The notes under the pieces are model-generated. The model made no database searches. It saw only the letters and a program-made list of their open reading frames with translations, and was not told the DNA's origin. The position numbers and the translations under genes are program-made. Below, piece after piece: positions 32,928-42,560 of a DNA stretch of 64,000 nucleotides. This DNA is from Rohdeia sp041398665 (lineage in GTDB: Bacteria; Planctomycetota; UBA1135; GCA-002686595), in NCBI GenBank assembly GCA_041398665.1, contig JAWKUH010000012.1:62001-126000 (forward strand). The letters run 5' to 3'. The stretch's first letter is position 1. Every line of letters starts with the position of its first letter.

Positions 32928-34528
32928 TTGTACTTGACGCGACGCTTGACGCCGACGCCGTTGCACCCGGGGTCGGGCACCAGGCGACGGCGCACGCCTC
33001 CACCGCCCGCGTTCGAGTCCATGATCTCGATGAAGCCGGTGCCGCCGCACTCCGCGTGCGGTTCGACCGTGACGCGCACGAGTTCGACGTCGCCGCCGTA
33101 CTCCGCGTAGTAGGAGATGAGCCAGTTCTGGCGTCCCGACACGTTCCAGTTCTTCCAGTACTCCTCGGGATCGACCTGGCTCTCCGCCTGCGCACCGCCG
33201 CTCGCACGACGGCTCTGGAGGAACTTCTCCATGCGCTCCTGGATGTCCTGGCGCTGCTGCGCGAGACCGGAGAGCGGGTCGGGCGCCTCGTCGTCCTTCT
33301 TCTCGTCGTAGGTCTTCGTCGCGCGCTCCTTGCCGAGCAGGAACGTGCCCGCGCCGAACGTCGCGCCGCGCGTGCGCGAACCGGTCCGGCGATCGAACAG
33401 GTCCTTCACCTCGGCGGGCGAGATCTCGGGCCAGAGCACCTGCACGTCGGCGGTGACCTGCGCGAGGATCTGCTGCCCGAGCGACTCGTCGGCCCAGTCC
33501 TGCGCGGCCTGGAACCCGAAGTTCTTGGCGGCGTCGCGCGTGTAGCGGCTGAGCCAGTAGAACCAGCGGTCACGCGCGATCCGGAGGCAGTCCTTCTCGC
33601 GGTCCTTCATCACGCGCTGGCGCAGCTTCGACCAGTCCTCCATGAGCGGACTGACCGGCCAGGCCTGGCGGAACACCTCGAGCTCGCGCATCGCCTCGGG
33701 GTAGTCGGCCTTGCGCCGCAGGCGGTCGATCTCGTCGAGCGAGTCGACCTGCGACTGCGCCGCGGCGCGGCGCTGCGCGGACTCGAGCCAGCCCTCGATC
33801 TGCGGGTCGTCGGCGCCGGCCGCGAGCGCGGCCTCGTAGTGCTCGACGGCGTGGATGTAGTCGAGGATCTGCTCGCAGTGGCGCGCCAGCTCGAGGTTCG
33901 CCTTCGCCGCGGCCTCGCCCGTCGCGAGCAGTCCCGGCAGCAGCTCGGCGCGCTTGCGCTCGTACAGCTCCTGGCGCGAGTAGATGTCGCGCGCGGGGAC
34001 GCGCAGCGACGTGATCGTCCCGCTCACGCGCGAGCGCGGCAGCACGAGGATGCCGGTGCTCGACTTCACGTGCAGCGCGTCGGGCGTCTCGAGCTCGATC
34101 ACGCCGATCAACGTCGACCCGTCGACGAGCGGGATGACCGAGGCGTCGACGGAGATCTCCTCCTGCTCGAGCTCGACGTAGCCGAAGCGACGCTTGAACT
34201 CGAGCTCCTGCGCCGGGTCGAGCATCGACCACGGGAGCTTGGCGACGCCGCTCGTGTCGAGGCGGTGCACGACGAAGGCCTCGGGGTCGTGCTCGACGAA
34301 TTCGCCCCAGAGGATGCCGCCGCTGCGCAGCTTCAGCATCTCGAGTGCGGCGAACGGGCCGCTCGCGGCCGCACCGTCCTGTTCGGAGCCGTCCGCCGAG
34401 GCGTCGGCGCTCGGCGGGACGACGGCCTCCTGCGACGTCGTCGTCGCGGGCTCGGCGGCAGTCGCGACGACGGGCGCGACGACGAGGGCGGTGGCGAGGA
34501 CCGGGAGGAGTCGGCGGAAGAGGTTCAT
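32924..34528 (-). CDS. Exported helical protein with a C-terminal zinc-knuckle-like motif, function unknown
   Basis: The 534-residue protein opens with a signal peptide (MNLFRRLLPVLATALVVAPVVATAA). A beta-rich segment (about 60-170) contains short repeated SH3-like units (LRSGGILWGEFVEHDPEAFVVHRLDTSGVAKLPWSML and DGSTLIGVIELETPDALHVKSSTGILVLPRSRV). This is followed by TPR-like helices (about 190-330) and a C-terminal domain ending CGGTGFIEI ... GCNGVGVKRR. The CGGTG/CNGVG pair recalls half of the DnaJ zinc finger (CxxCxGxG), though the inner cysteines are missing. Its ATG overlaps the GspI stop (ATGA), so it is the next product of the pseudopilin operon and may act at the assembly site outside the membrane. 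Confidence 0.7.
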   Translation of the reverse strand: MNLFRRLLPVLATALVVAPVVATAAEPATTTSQEAVVPPSADASADGSEQDGAAASGPFAALEMLKLRSGGILWGEFVEHDPEAFVVHRLDTSGVAKLPWSMLDPAQELEFKRRFGYVELEQEEISVDASVIPLVDGSTLIGVIELETPDALHVKSSTGILVLPRSRVSGTITSLRVPARDIYSRQELYERKRAELLPGLLATGEAAAKANLELARHCEQILDYIHAVEHYEAALAAGADDPQIEGWLESAQRRAAAQSQVDSLDEIDRLRRKADYPEAMRELEVFRQAWPVSPLMEDWSKLRQRVMKDREKDCLRIARDRWFYWLSRYTRDAAKNFGFQAAQDWADESLGQQILAQVTADVQVLWPEISPAEVKDLFDRRTGSRTRGATFGAGTFLLGKERATKTYDEKKDDEAPDPLSGLAQQRQDIQERMEKFLQSRRASGGAQAESQVDPEEYWKNWNVSGRQNWLISYYAEYGGDVELVRVTVEPHAECGGTGFIEIMDSNAGGGGVRRRLVPDPGCNGVGVKRRVKYK

Positions 34529-35139
34529 CGGTCGTCTCGTGGCGTGGTGTCGCGCGTGGCGCGCTCGGACTGGCTCCCTGCGCCCTCCGCTCCGTCGTCC
34601 GCGTCCGGATCGTCCTCGGGCGGCGCGGTGGACTCGATCGGCGCGAAGCCGAAGACCTGCCTCCGGAGGCGGTCCCCCATCGACACGGCGGCGGGGAGCA
34701 GCATGCGGTGGTGCAGCGCCTTGCTCCGGCCCTGCTCGGACCAACGGACCGTGACGTCCACACGGTACACCGGCGGCATGCCGGGCGGCGGTGTGACGGT
34801 CGAGAGCACGGGGACGACGCTGTAGGTGAGGCCCTCGTAGCCCGGGACGGGCTCGTCCTCGACGATCGCGGGCTCGCCGACGAGTCCCTCGGCGTCGATC
34901 GGGAAGAGGCGCTCCGTGACCTGTCCGGTCACGTACTCGAGCGCGGAGGCGGCCTCGGCGCGACGGCGCGCGGACACGCCGAGCTCGGACGCGGCGGAGA
35001 ACACGCCGATCACGGCGGTGAGCCCCATCGCGAGGAGCCCCATCGCGAGCACGATCTCGATCAGCGTGAGACCGCGGCGGCGCGCGGTCCGGCGCGCCGC
35101 GCGATCGTGCGCGACGGCGAGAGGTCGGAGCGACTTCAC
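34525..35139 (-). CDS. GspI-like minor pseudopilin
   Basis: The GTG at 35139 overlaps the GspJ stop (GTGA). The 204-residue product has a basic leader and the prepilin cleavage site RRRG|LTLIEIVLAMGLLAMGL, with Glu at +5. A globular domain follows (SALEYVTGQVTERLFPIDAEGL ... YEGLTYSVVPVLSTV ... YRVDVTVRW) and an acidic low-complexity tail. A leader peptidase (not in the window) would remove the leader and methylate the new N-terminus. The family forms the tip of the pseudopilus with GspJ and GspK. It is placed as GspI by its position between GspJ and a distal gene and by its size; the sequence alone would allow GspH/I/V-type. Confidence 0.8.
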   Translation of the reverse strand: MKSLRPLAVAHDRAARRTARRRGLTLIEIVLAMGLLAMGLTAVIGVFSAASELGVSARRRAEAASALEYVTGQVTERLFPIDAEGLVGEPAIVEDEPVPGYEGLTYSVVPVLSTVTPPPGMPPVYRVDVTVRWSEQGRSKALHHRMLLPAAVSMGDRLRRQVFGFAPIESTAPPEDDPDADDGAEGAGSQSERATRDTTPRDDR

Positions 35140-36227
35140 TTGCGCCAGTCCTCCCGCGCGAGGGGCACGTCGACCTCGCGCTCGAAGCGTCGGCCGATCT
35201 GGATCGGCGTGCCCTCGCGGTGCGCGCCGATGCTCGATCCGCGCTGCGGACGGTGCAGCCGCGTGCGTCGACCGGGGAAACCGATCTCGACCCACTCCTC
35301 CCCGATCAGGACGAGCGAACCGGAGGGCGGCAGGTTCTGCGGGCGGTCGACGACCATCTCGTCGTCCTCGGGCACGAGCGGCGCCGCGAGGTGCGGACAC
35401 GCCAGTGCGTCCTTCGGACCGGCCACCTCGAGCACGAGGCGCAGTCGGCGCGGGAAGAGCGGCTCGCCGCGGAACGCCGGCATCGCGGAGTAGTTCGCGT
35501 TGAAGGGGTGCACCGCCGTCCTCAGCCGTCGACCGCCGTCCGAGTCCCAGGCGCGGACGGCGTCGGTCGCCTCGGGGCCGACCTTCCAGCCGCGCTCGAG
35601 GTCCGTGCCGCGACCCGCGCACTGGAGCTCGAACCACAGCACGCCGCCCTGGATCGGTTCGGCCGAGCCGGGCGGCGGGAAACCCGCGACGAAGAAGTCG
35701 CTCGCGAAGCACGACAGCTTGCCGCGGTCCTCGAGCAGACGTTCGCCGCGCCACAACACGGCGTCGCCCGGGAAGCCCGGCGTGCTCTCGAGCAGCGGTC
35801 CGCGATCGGCCGGCAGCACGCAGTAGAAGACCTCGAGCAACGGGAGCTCTCCGCCCTCGATGCGCGCCGCGGAGGGGTTCTGAGGGTCGACCTCGCGCAG
35901 CCCCAGTCGCACCAGGTCGGCGGAGTTGGCGCGGCGCACGAAGCGCACGCGCTGCAGCGGCTGCGTCGCGATGCCGTCGCCGTCCGTGTCGAACAGTTCC
36001 CAGTCGACGAGGAGGTCGCCGTGCTCGCCGCTCGCGAGCTGGTCGAGCTCCTCGAGCACCTGCGACGAGATCGTGGTGTGCGTGCCGATCGCGAAGCGCT
36101 GGCCCTCCGCCCGCGTCCAGACCTTCATCGTCGACCCGACGATCTGCACGACGACGAGCGTCAGCATCGCGAACAGGCCGACGGCGAGCACGAGCTCGAT
36201 CAGCGTGAGACCGCGGCGCGAACTCAT
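35136..36227 (-). CDS. GspJ-like minor pseudopilin with a beta-motif insertion
   Basis: This 363-residue product is larger than GspJ (about 200). Its leader is very short (MSSRRG|LTLIELVLAVGLFAML, Glu+5 present). The globular part includes VWTRAEGQRFAIGTHTTISSQVLEELDQLASG and VRFVRRANSADLVRLGLREVDPQ. It ends (residues 303-345) with SLVLIGEEWVEIGFPGRRTRL ... RGSSIGAHREGTPI, a motif also found four times in the adjacent GspK-like protein. Its ATG overlaps the GspK stop (ATGA). The role is as tip subunit of a pseudopilus with GspI and GspK. Confidence 0.8.
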   Translation of the reverse strand: MSSRRGLTLIELVLAVGLFAMLTLVVVQIVGSTMKVWTRAEGQRFAIGTHTTISSQVLEELDQLASGEHGDLLVDWELFDTDGDGIATQPLQRVRFVRRANSADLVRLGLREVDPQNPSAARIEGGELPLLEVFYCVLPADRGPLLESTPGFPGDAVLWRGERLLEDRGKLSCFASDFFVAGFPPPGSAEPIQGGVLWFELQCAGRGTDLERGWKVGPEATDAVRAWDSDGGRRLRTAVHPFNANYSAMPAFRGEPLFPRRLRLVLEVAGPKDALACPHLAAPLVPEDDEMVVDRPQNLPPSGSLVLIGEEWVEIGFPGRRTRLHRPQRGSSIGAHREGTPIQIGRRFEREVDVPLAREDWRK

Positions 36228-39200
36228 CGCTGCCTCCTCGCGATCACGCGCCCCGGAGCGAGGTACTGCGCCGCGAACCGGCGCAGGCTCGGCGCCTGCT
36301 TCCAACCCGTCGCGAGACCCTCGAGCGGGTCGAACGCGCCCGCGAGGTACTCCGTGAACACGCGCCACTCCACGCGGTCGATCTGGCGACCGACGGTGTG
36401 GAGCCCGTCGCGCGGGTCCGCCGTGAAGACCACCTCGAGGTCCTGCGACACGTCGGGGTCGGCGTCCCAGGGCGTGCGCGAGTCCGTGCGCTGGAGGACG
36501 CCGAGCCGGACCGTGGTCTCGGGCACGTCGTCCTTCTCGAACACGATGCCCTGCAGGAACGCGTCGGGTTGTGAGAGCTGGAGGTCGAAGTGGTGCAGCT
36601 CGGGCGCGTCGGCGCGCGGCGCGAAGCGGTCCCAGTAGCGGAAGGGGAAGCGCAGCACCGCCGTGCCCGCGGCGTGCGCCTCGGGCGTCGTGCCGAAGCG
36701 CCCGCGGAACAGCGGCGCGCCCTGGCCGTCGTCGCGACCGGGCGTGCGCGACGCGCGCGGCATCCCGAGTCCGTCGTCGTCCTTGAACGTGTGGTGCACG
36801 AGCTCGTCGCCGACGAGGAACGTGCCGCTGTACCCGAAGTCGCGCGTGCACGTGTACTGGCCGCCCGGGTCCTCGAGCGCGAAGTACTCGTCGTCGGTGC
36901 CGACGCCTCCGGCGAGGATGCTGACGGTGACGGACGGGAAGAAGACCACGCTCTCCCACTGCGAGTGGGGACCCGCCTGCGTGCCGAGGACGCCGCGACC
37001 GTTCTCCGCGACCTCGAACTCGCCCGTCGCCTGGTCGTACGAGCGGTAGAAGAGGTACTCGCGTCCGATGCGCAAGAGCCCGCCGTCGCGCGGCAATTGA
37101 TCCACGACCGGACCGGCGTACGTCACGAGACCGAAGTCCCAGCGCAGCATGTTCGGGACGACGATGAACGTGTCCTGCTGGTCGTCGATGTCCTCGAACA
37201 GGACGCAGCGGAAGTCGTGCCCCGGGACCGGCGCGGCGCCGCCCTGGAAGACGACCTCGTCGACGATCGCGCCGCTCGCGTCGCCGCCGGTCGTCTCGGA
37301 GCCGATCAACAGGCCCGGCGCGAGCCGCGGCATCTCGCCCGAGGGGTACTTGAGCACGCGGTTGCGCTCGCGGTTGCCGTCGGGGTCGAACTGCATCGGC
37401 GCGGGGTCGGCGAGGAACGGGACGCCGATCGCGCGGTCGAGCGCGACGAGCTGTTCCTGGTCCCACTCGACGCCGAACAGGATCTGCAGCGTCGTGGGCC
37501 CTGCCGTCGACGTGAGGTTCGGGCCCGGTTCCCAGTCGACCTGCTCGCGCACGGGCGCGCCGTTCGCGGTCGGTGCGCGCCACACGCGGTGGACGAGCGC
37601 GGGCTGGCCTGGATCGGTCAACTGGTCGCTCACGGCGAACACCGGGTCGAGGCGACCGAGCCAGCCGCGGTCGGGGTTCGCACCGCGCGGGTCGGACGCG
37701 CGCCAGACCGGGACGACGAGCGTGCCGTCGGCGTGGTCGTGACTGAACGTTCCGAGCACACCGCGGAACTGGAACGCGTCGGAGAGCGCGCGGGTGAACG
37801 GCAGGTCGTCGATCTCGCTCTCGCCGAGTTCGGGGTTCCAGAACTCGAGCGGCGCGGCGCCGACGGGCGCGACGGTCGGCGCGACCGGCAGCGCGGCGAT
37901 CCGCGACGTCACGGCGAGCGGGACGAGCTGGACGGCGAGCGTCGCGGGGTCGATCGCGCCGGCACTCGCGACGGGCTCGGTCGGCAGCGCGATCGGACCG
38001 GGCGTCGTGCCGCCGCCGGGGTTCACCTCGATGCCGTCGTTCTGGCCCGCGACGATCGCCTCGTAGAGCGAGATGAACGCGGAGGGCGCCGCACGCACGA
38101 ACTCGCCGCTCACGACGAAGTCGTAGCGCAGCCACTCCGTCAGCTCGGCGTCGTTCGTGTGCGTGAGCTGGGCGAACTCGCTGCGCTCCGTCGCCACCGA
38201 CGCGCCCGCCGAGAACGCGGCGCCGTAGGCCGGCGTCGCCTCGAGGAAGTCGACCTGGTTCGCGCCGCAGGGCAGCGAGATCGGGACGACGATGATCTGC
38301 GTGCGCAGGTTGCGGTTGAGCTCGCTGGCGCCGAGCAGCGCGCCGCCGTACTCCGTCACGAAGGCGCGGCGCACGCCGATCTCGCCGATCGTCGGGTAGT
38401 CGCCGGCGAGCGACGGGATGGTCGACGCGTCGACGCCGAAGTCGAGTCCGGTGAGGCGCGTGCCGTCGACGCCGTCGTAGCGCACGACCTGCAGTCCGAA
38501 GAGCGGCGTGCCGAAGGGCGTCCCGGGCTCGTCGACCGTCTCGCCAGGGTTGCCGCCGCCCGGCGGGATGGTGAAGCGCACGCGGCGCTGGATCAGGAGC
38601 GCGAATCCGCCGCTCGGGCTGAACCCGCGCATCTGTTCGCCGGGCGCCTGGTTCTGGTCGGCGGTGCCGAGTTCGAGCTCGCGCGGAGGAGCGTCGGCGG
38701 TGTCGAAGCCGCGGCCGATCGGGATGTCGATCCCGGCGTCCTCGGCGTGGAACGAGATCGGGTCGCCCTTGCCGTTGTCGGTGCCGACGACGCGCGCGAC
38801 GGAGAACGGGCCGATCGGTCCGTCGAGCGACGCGCTGCCCGGCGGGACCTCGCTCGCGAGCATGGTCGAGTAGCCGTAGAGCTGGACCTGCGTGCCGACC
38901 GGGTAGCTGCCGCTCTTGTTCGCGACGGACTGGTTGACGAGTTCGACGGAGTCGCCGACCTGGCGGTACTGGAAGAGCTCGCGCGCGAGTCGGCCGCCGA
39001 AGCCGGCGAGCTGACCCGTGAGCTGCGCCTGCGCGTCGAACGTCGTCGGCCCGGTGCGAACCGCCTCGGCGAGCTCGTTGCCGATCAACAGGACGCAGCG
39101 GTCCGGGAAGCCCTCCGTCGACTCCACGACGATCTCGGTGTCGCTCGACGACAGCGGGGACGCGAGGAACGTGAGTCCGCGCACCTTCATCGACGTCGTC

Positions 39201-41488
39201 GACTGCGGCCGACCGAAGCCGAAGCCGTCGACGCGCATCGAGAGTTCGTCGGGTCGCGTGCCGCGCACGTCGATCTCGACGTGGCTCCAGAGGCCCGGCG
39301 ACACCGGCGAACCCGCGAGCGGCAGCGCCACGCGCGCACGCTCCTCGAAGGTCGTGTCGGGGTGGTCCCCCACCGCGTCGAGGACCTCGAGCACGAGTTC
39401 GCCGCCGTCGTGGAAGAGGTGCAGGCGGTCGTTCTCGGGCGATCCGGTGCCGCAGTCGAGCAGGTGCCCCGACGCCGCGTTCTCCTTGAACCAGAACTGC
39501 ACGCCGCAGGGCTGCAGCAGTCCGTTGCCGTCGACCCAGCCGGCGGGCCCCGTCTGCGGGTCGTAGGAGAGCGTCTGTTCGGCCAGGGAGTGGCCTTCGA
39601 GGTCGCTGCGCGTGCGATCGAAGTGCACGGAGCGACCCTGCCTCGGACCGGCGTCGTCGGAGCGCGAGACCCAGGGTCGCACGTAGCCGTCGGGGTCCTC
39701 GGACGCGAAGACCGTGCGCGAGACCGGAGCTTCGCCGTCGGCGTCGCGCGAGATCGCGAGGTGCGCGAGCGTGCGCGGCGGCGGATCCGCGCCGAAGCGA
39801 CCGTCGAACACCGCGACCGGCGTCGGACCGGTCACCCAGCCCGGCGCGAAGCGGTCGAGCCGCAACTCCTCGTCGTAGTCCGACTGGCGCCCCCAGACCT
39901 GGATCAGCTCGCCGGGCGGCGCGACCCACTCGATCTGCTCGCGCGCGGCCGCGTAGCGCTGGCGTCCGCTCTCGACGTTGAGGCTCGCGCGCAGGTCGAT
40001 CGCGAACACGTCGCGCGACGTGAAGCTGAACGGCGCGGTCGAGAACGAGAGGTCGGAGTCGTTGGCGTTGCGCGCGTTCTTGTAGAGCGCGACGACGTCC
40101 TCGATGTCGAGGAAGGGCTCCATCGAACGCGAGCGCTCGTAGCGCTGACGCGCGTCGCTCGCCTTCTCCCCCTCCTTCGCGAGCGGGATGCCCGCCGCCG
40201 GCAGGAGCAGGCGCTCGAGGAGGTCCTCGAAGCCCTCGAACGGCCGCATCTCGAGGATCTTGTCCGCGAGTTCGCGCGCCTCGGTGCGATTGACGCGCGA
40301 GGTGACGCCGAGCAACGAGACGTTCTCGAACAGCGCCTCGAGCACGTCGCGGTTCGCCGTGTTCACGTTGACGGGCCGCCGCGACAGCACCTCGACGACG
40401 GCGTGGCGCCCCGTGTACGCGTTGCGCACGGGCTCCTCGAGCACGATTGCCGCTCCGCGCGCGAAGGCGCGGACGAGTCCGAACTCCTCGGCTCCGCCCT
40501 CGCCGCGGATGCGGACGGTGGAACCGGGCGTGCACCAGCGCAGCTCCTCGACCTGCAGCACGCAGCTCGCACCCGCCGTGAGGTCGTTGATGATGCGGGT
40601 CGGGAACTGCCAGCGGCGCGACGCCGCGATGTCGCCGTAGAGCGTCGCCGTGCGATCGAAGACCTCCGCCACGTCCTCGAGCGGGTCGACCGGCAGCTGC
40701 AGGAGGCCGTCGTCCGGCTCCGCGTCCGACGCGGTGCGCGGCGGCGGGAGCAGTCCGCGCAGCTCGTCGCCGAGCTCGCCGAAGCCCATCGCGCGCGCCT
40801 CCTTCATGCCGCGCGCCATGCGCCACTGCGCGAACACGACGGCCTGCATGCCGAGCACGGTGGCGCCGGAGTCGTGCGACGAGGCGGGCCGCGGACCGCA
40901 GGCGTTCGTACCGTTGTTGAACAGGCCGCGCGTCAGCTCGACGAAGCGGTTCCCGTCGCGGCGGTCGTAGGCGATGTACTCGCCGTCGATGTAGAGGTAG
41001 CCCGCGTCGGGGAAACCGCTCGCGTCGCCGACCTGGATCTCCTCGCCGTCCTCGGAGACGGCCTGCGTCACGTAGGTCGCGACGCCGAGCAGGTTGGCGA
41101 CGAGCTGCGGCGACGCGCTCGAGAGGTCCACGCGCCCCGCGAGGTCCTCCACCGAGTGGTCCCACATGACGCCGCCCTCGTCGAGGCGGTCGAAGAAGCC
41201 CTCGCCGAACTCGAAGGGCGCGTCGAACTCGGCGAGCGAGTCGAAGTCGCGCGTCGCGTCGATCGAGGGGTGCGACGCGGCGAGCTGGTAGCGCGCGTGA
41301 CGCGCCGCCTCCTCGAGCGCGAGGCGCGTGCGCGTGCGGTCGGCGAGTCGGTTCGACGCCTCGTCGACCGAGGTCGCGAGCCACAGGAACGGCGCGCACA
41401 GCGCGAACAGCGCGAGCAGGGTCAGCAGGACGACGAGCAGCGCGATGCCGCGGCGCCGGGCGTCGGCACGGACGACGGACGACTTCAT
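36224..41488 (-). CDS. Giant GspK-like pseudopilin with LamG-like insertion
   Basis: The 1754-residue protein is five times the size of ordinary GspK. The N-terminus is a prepilin leader and helix (RRRG|IALLVVLLTLLALFAL) without Glu+5, as is usual for GspK. The GspK core shows RPVNVNTANRDVLEALFENVSLLG (about 371-394) and an RPFEGFEDLL helix-hairpin (about 415-424). A LamG/concanavalin-like segment lies near 620-760 (VQFWFKENAASGHLLDCG ... WSHVEIDVRGTRPDELSMRVDG). The rest is mostly beta-rich, with four copies of a VxIGxExxxY ... RGxxGTxxxxHxxG motif (near residues 161-212 and, in DNA, near 39020-39105, 36950-37090 and 36640-36830). GspK caps the pseudopilus; this version could carry a binding head outside the cell. 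It starts inside the GspH stop (ATGA). Confidence 0.8.
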   Translation of the reverse strand: MKSSVVRADARRRGIALLVVLLTLLALFALCAPFLWLATSVDEASNRLADRTRTRLALEEAARHARYQLAASHPSIDATRDFDSLAEFDAPFEFGEGFFDRLDEGGVMWDHSVEDLAGRVDLSSASPQLVANLLGVATYVTQAVSEDGEEIQVGDASGFPDAGYLYIDGEYIAYDRRDGNRFVELTRGLFNNGTNACGPRPASSHDSGATVLGMQAVVFAQWRMARGMKEARAMGFGELGDELRGLLPPPRTASDAEPDDGLLQLPVDPLEDVAEVFDRTATLYGDIAASRRWQFPTRIINDLTAGASCVLQVEELRWCTPGSTVRIRGEGGAEEFGLVRAFARGAAIVLEEPVRNAYTGRHAVVEVLSRRPVNVNTANRDVLEALFENVSLLGVTSRVNRTEARELADKILEMRPFEGFEDLLERLLLPAAGIPLAKEGEKASDARQRYERSRSMEPFLDIEDVVALYKNARNANDSDLSFSTAPFSFTSRDVFAIDLRASLNVESGRQRYAAAREQIEWVAPPGELIQVWGRQSDYDEELRLDRFAPGWVTGPTPVAVFDGRFGADPPPRTLAHLAISRDADGEAPVSRTVFASEDPDGYVRPWVSRSDDAGPRQGRSVHFDRTRSDLEGHSLAEQTLSYDPQTGPAGWVDGNGLLQPCGVQFWFKENAASGHLLDCGTGSPENDRLHLFHDGGELVLEVLDAVGDHPDTTFEERARVALPLAGSPVSPGLWSHVEIDVRGTRPDELSMRVDGFGFGRPQSTTSMKVRGLTFLASPLSSSDTEIVVESTEGFPDRCVLLIGNELAEAVRTGPTTFDAQAQLTGQLAGFGGRLARELFQYRQVGDSVELVNQSVANKSGSYPVGTQVQLYGYSTMLASEVPPGSASLDGPIGPFSVARVVGTDNGKGDPISFHAEDAGIDIPIGRGFDTADAPPRELELGTADQNQAPGEQMRGFSPSGGFALLIQRRVRFTIPPGGGNPGETVDEPGTPFGTPLFGLQVVRYDGVDGTRLTGLDFGVDASTIPSLAGDYPTIGEIGVRRAFVTEYGGALLGASELNRNLRTQIIVVPISLPCGANQVDFLEATPAYGAAFSAGASVATERSEFAQLTHTNDAELTEWLRYDFVVSGEFVRAAPSAFISLYEAIVAGQNDGIEVNPGGGTTPGPIALPTEPVASAGAIDPATLAVQLVPLAVTSRIAALPVAPTVAPVGAAPLEFWNPELGESEIDDLPFTRALSDAFQFRGVLGTFSHDHADGTLVVPVWRASDPRGANPDRGWLGRLDPVFAVSDQLTDPGQPALVHRVWRAPTANGAPVREQVDWEPGPNLTSTAGPTTLQILFGVEWDQEQLVALDRAIGVPFLADPAPMQFDPDGNRERNRVLKYPSGEMPRLAPGLLIGSETTGGDASGAIVDEVVFQGGAAPVPGHDFRCVLFEDIDDQQDTFIVVPNMLRWDFGLVTYAGPVVDQLPRDGGLLRIGREYLFYRSYDQATGEFEVAENGRGVLGTQAGPHSQWESVVFFPSVTVSILAGGVGTDDEYFALEDPGGQYTCTRDFGYSGTFLVGDELVHHTFKDDDGLGMPRASRTPGRDDGQGAPLFRGRFGTTPEAHAAGTAVLRFPFRYWDRFAPRADAPELHHFDLQLSQPDAFLQGIVFEKDDVPETTVRLGVLQRTDSRTPWDADPDVSQDLEVVFTADPRDGLHTVGRQIDRVEWRVFTEYLAGAFDPLEGLATGWKQAPSLRRFAAQYLAPGRVIARRQR

Positions 41489-42507
41489 TCCACCACCCCC
41501 GTGCGTCCCACGCGGACCGTCTCGTCGGGGTCCGTCGGGAGGACGAACTCGTACGGCCCCTGCGCGAGCAACGTGTCGATGCTGCCGTCGGCGTCGAACG
41601 GGACGACGACGGGCAGTCCCTCTGGCCACACCGCGTTCTGCGACAGCGGCACGGGCTCCGACCGTTCGACGATGCGCACGACGAGTTCGTCGAGCACGCC
41701 CTGGAACGGCAGCGGGTCGCCGCCGATCACGAGCGGTCCGTCGATCGTGCCGAGCTCGCCCTCTCCCGCCGTCACGCCCGCGACGAAGCCGTCGACGACG
41801 ATGCGGAGCTGGAGACGGTCGTAGACGAGCGCGACGCGCGTCCACTCGCCCTCCTCGAGCGTTCCCGCGGGCAGCTTGATGTCGACGCGGCCGCCCGCTC
41901 GTTCGCGCCCCGTGCCGTCGACGAAGACCGGCGCGACCCAACCCGTGAGTCCGCCGCCCTGCGTCACCTCGAGTCCGCAGATGCGCGTGCGCCCCGAGAA
42001 CTGGAACACGGTCCCGCCCGACCGGACGTCCTCGACCCGGATCATGGCCTCGATCGACACGCCGTCGCGCACGTCGTAGCGCGACTGCGTCTGCAGCGCG
42101 ATCTCCGCGCGCGCGCCGCGTCCCGCGCCGTAGAAGCTGAGTGCGCTGCCGATGAAGCCGTCCTCGACCTGGCGCGCGCCCTGGAGCGGCTCGGCCGTGA
42201 GTTCGTCGGTCCCGCGGCCGTCGGGTCGTTCGAAGTGCCAGGTCCCGACGGTGCGCATGCGCTGCACGACGAGCGAGACGTGCCCGGTCTCCTCGTCCGT
42301 CTCGACGAACATCGCGGCGGGGTGGCGCTCGGCGAGCGCCGCCGTGCGCGCGGCCCGGAGCGCGCCGCGCAGCACCTCGGCGTCGGCTCCCTTCGCGAGG
42401 TCCATGCCCGTGATGGCGCCGAGCGAGAGCCCGAAGACGATCCCGAGGATCGTCATCACGAGCAGGAGCTCGAGCAGCGTGAGGCCGGTGCGCGGATGGC
42501 TTCGCAT
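41485..42507 (-). CDS. GspH-like pseudopilin fused to a LamG domain
   Basis: This 340-residue protein has a prepilin leader MRSHPRTG|LTLLELLLVMTILGIVFGLSLG (Glu+5). A GspH-type globular part follows (about 35-110, EVLRGALRAARTAALAERHPAAMFVE). Residues about 120-290 form a LamG/concanavalin-like domain: ALSFYGAGRGARAEI, VSIEAMIRVEDVRSGGTVFQFSG, WTRVALVYDRLQLRIVVDGFVAGV and FQGVLDELVVRIVE. LamG domains bind sugars or proteins; fusion to a pseudopilin is unusual. The stop is overlapped by the ATG of the giant GspK-like gene. Confidence 0.8.
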   Translation of the reverse strand: MRSHPRTGLTLLELLLVMTILGIVFGLSLGAITGMDLAKGADAEVLRGALRAARTAALAERHPAAMFVETDEETGHVSLVVQRMRTVGTWHFERPDGRGTDELTAEPLQGARQVEDGFIGSALSFYGAGRGARAEIALQTQSRYDVRDGVSIEAMIRVEDVRSGGTVFQFSGRTRICGLEVTQGGGLTGWVAPVFVDGTGRERAGGRVDIKLPAGTLEEGEWTRVALVYDRLQLRIVVDGFVAGVTAGEGELGTIDGPLVIGGDPLPFQGVLDELVVRIVERSEPVPLSQNAVWPEGLPVVVPFDADGSIDTLLAQGPYEFVLPTDPDETVRVGRTGVVE

Positions 42508-42560
42508 CGAAGGTTCGTGGTGCGCGTCGACGTGCCGTGTCGGCGCGCGCGCCGAGCGGA

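Noticed and set aside
36590..41824. A plus-strand open frame of about 1744 codons opposite the giant GspK-like gene
   Set aside because: It has Arg/Val/Asp-rich low-information composition with no motif; the minus strand holds the prepilin signal, LamG and repeat motifs.
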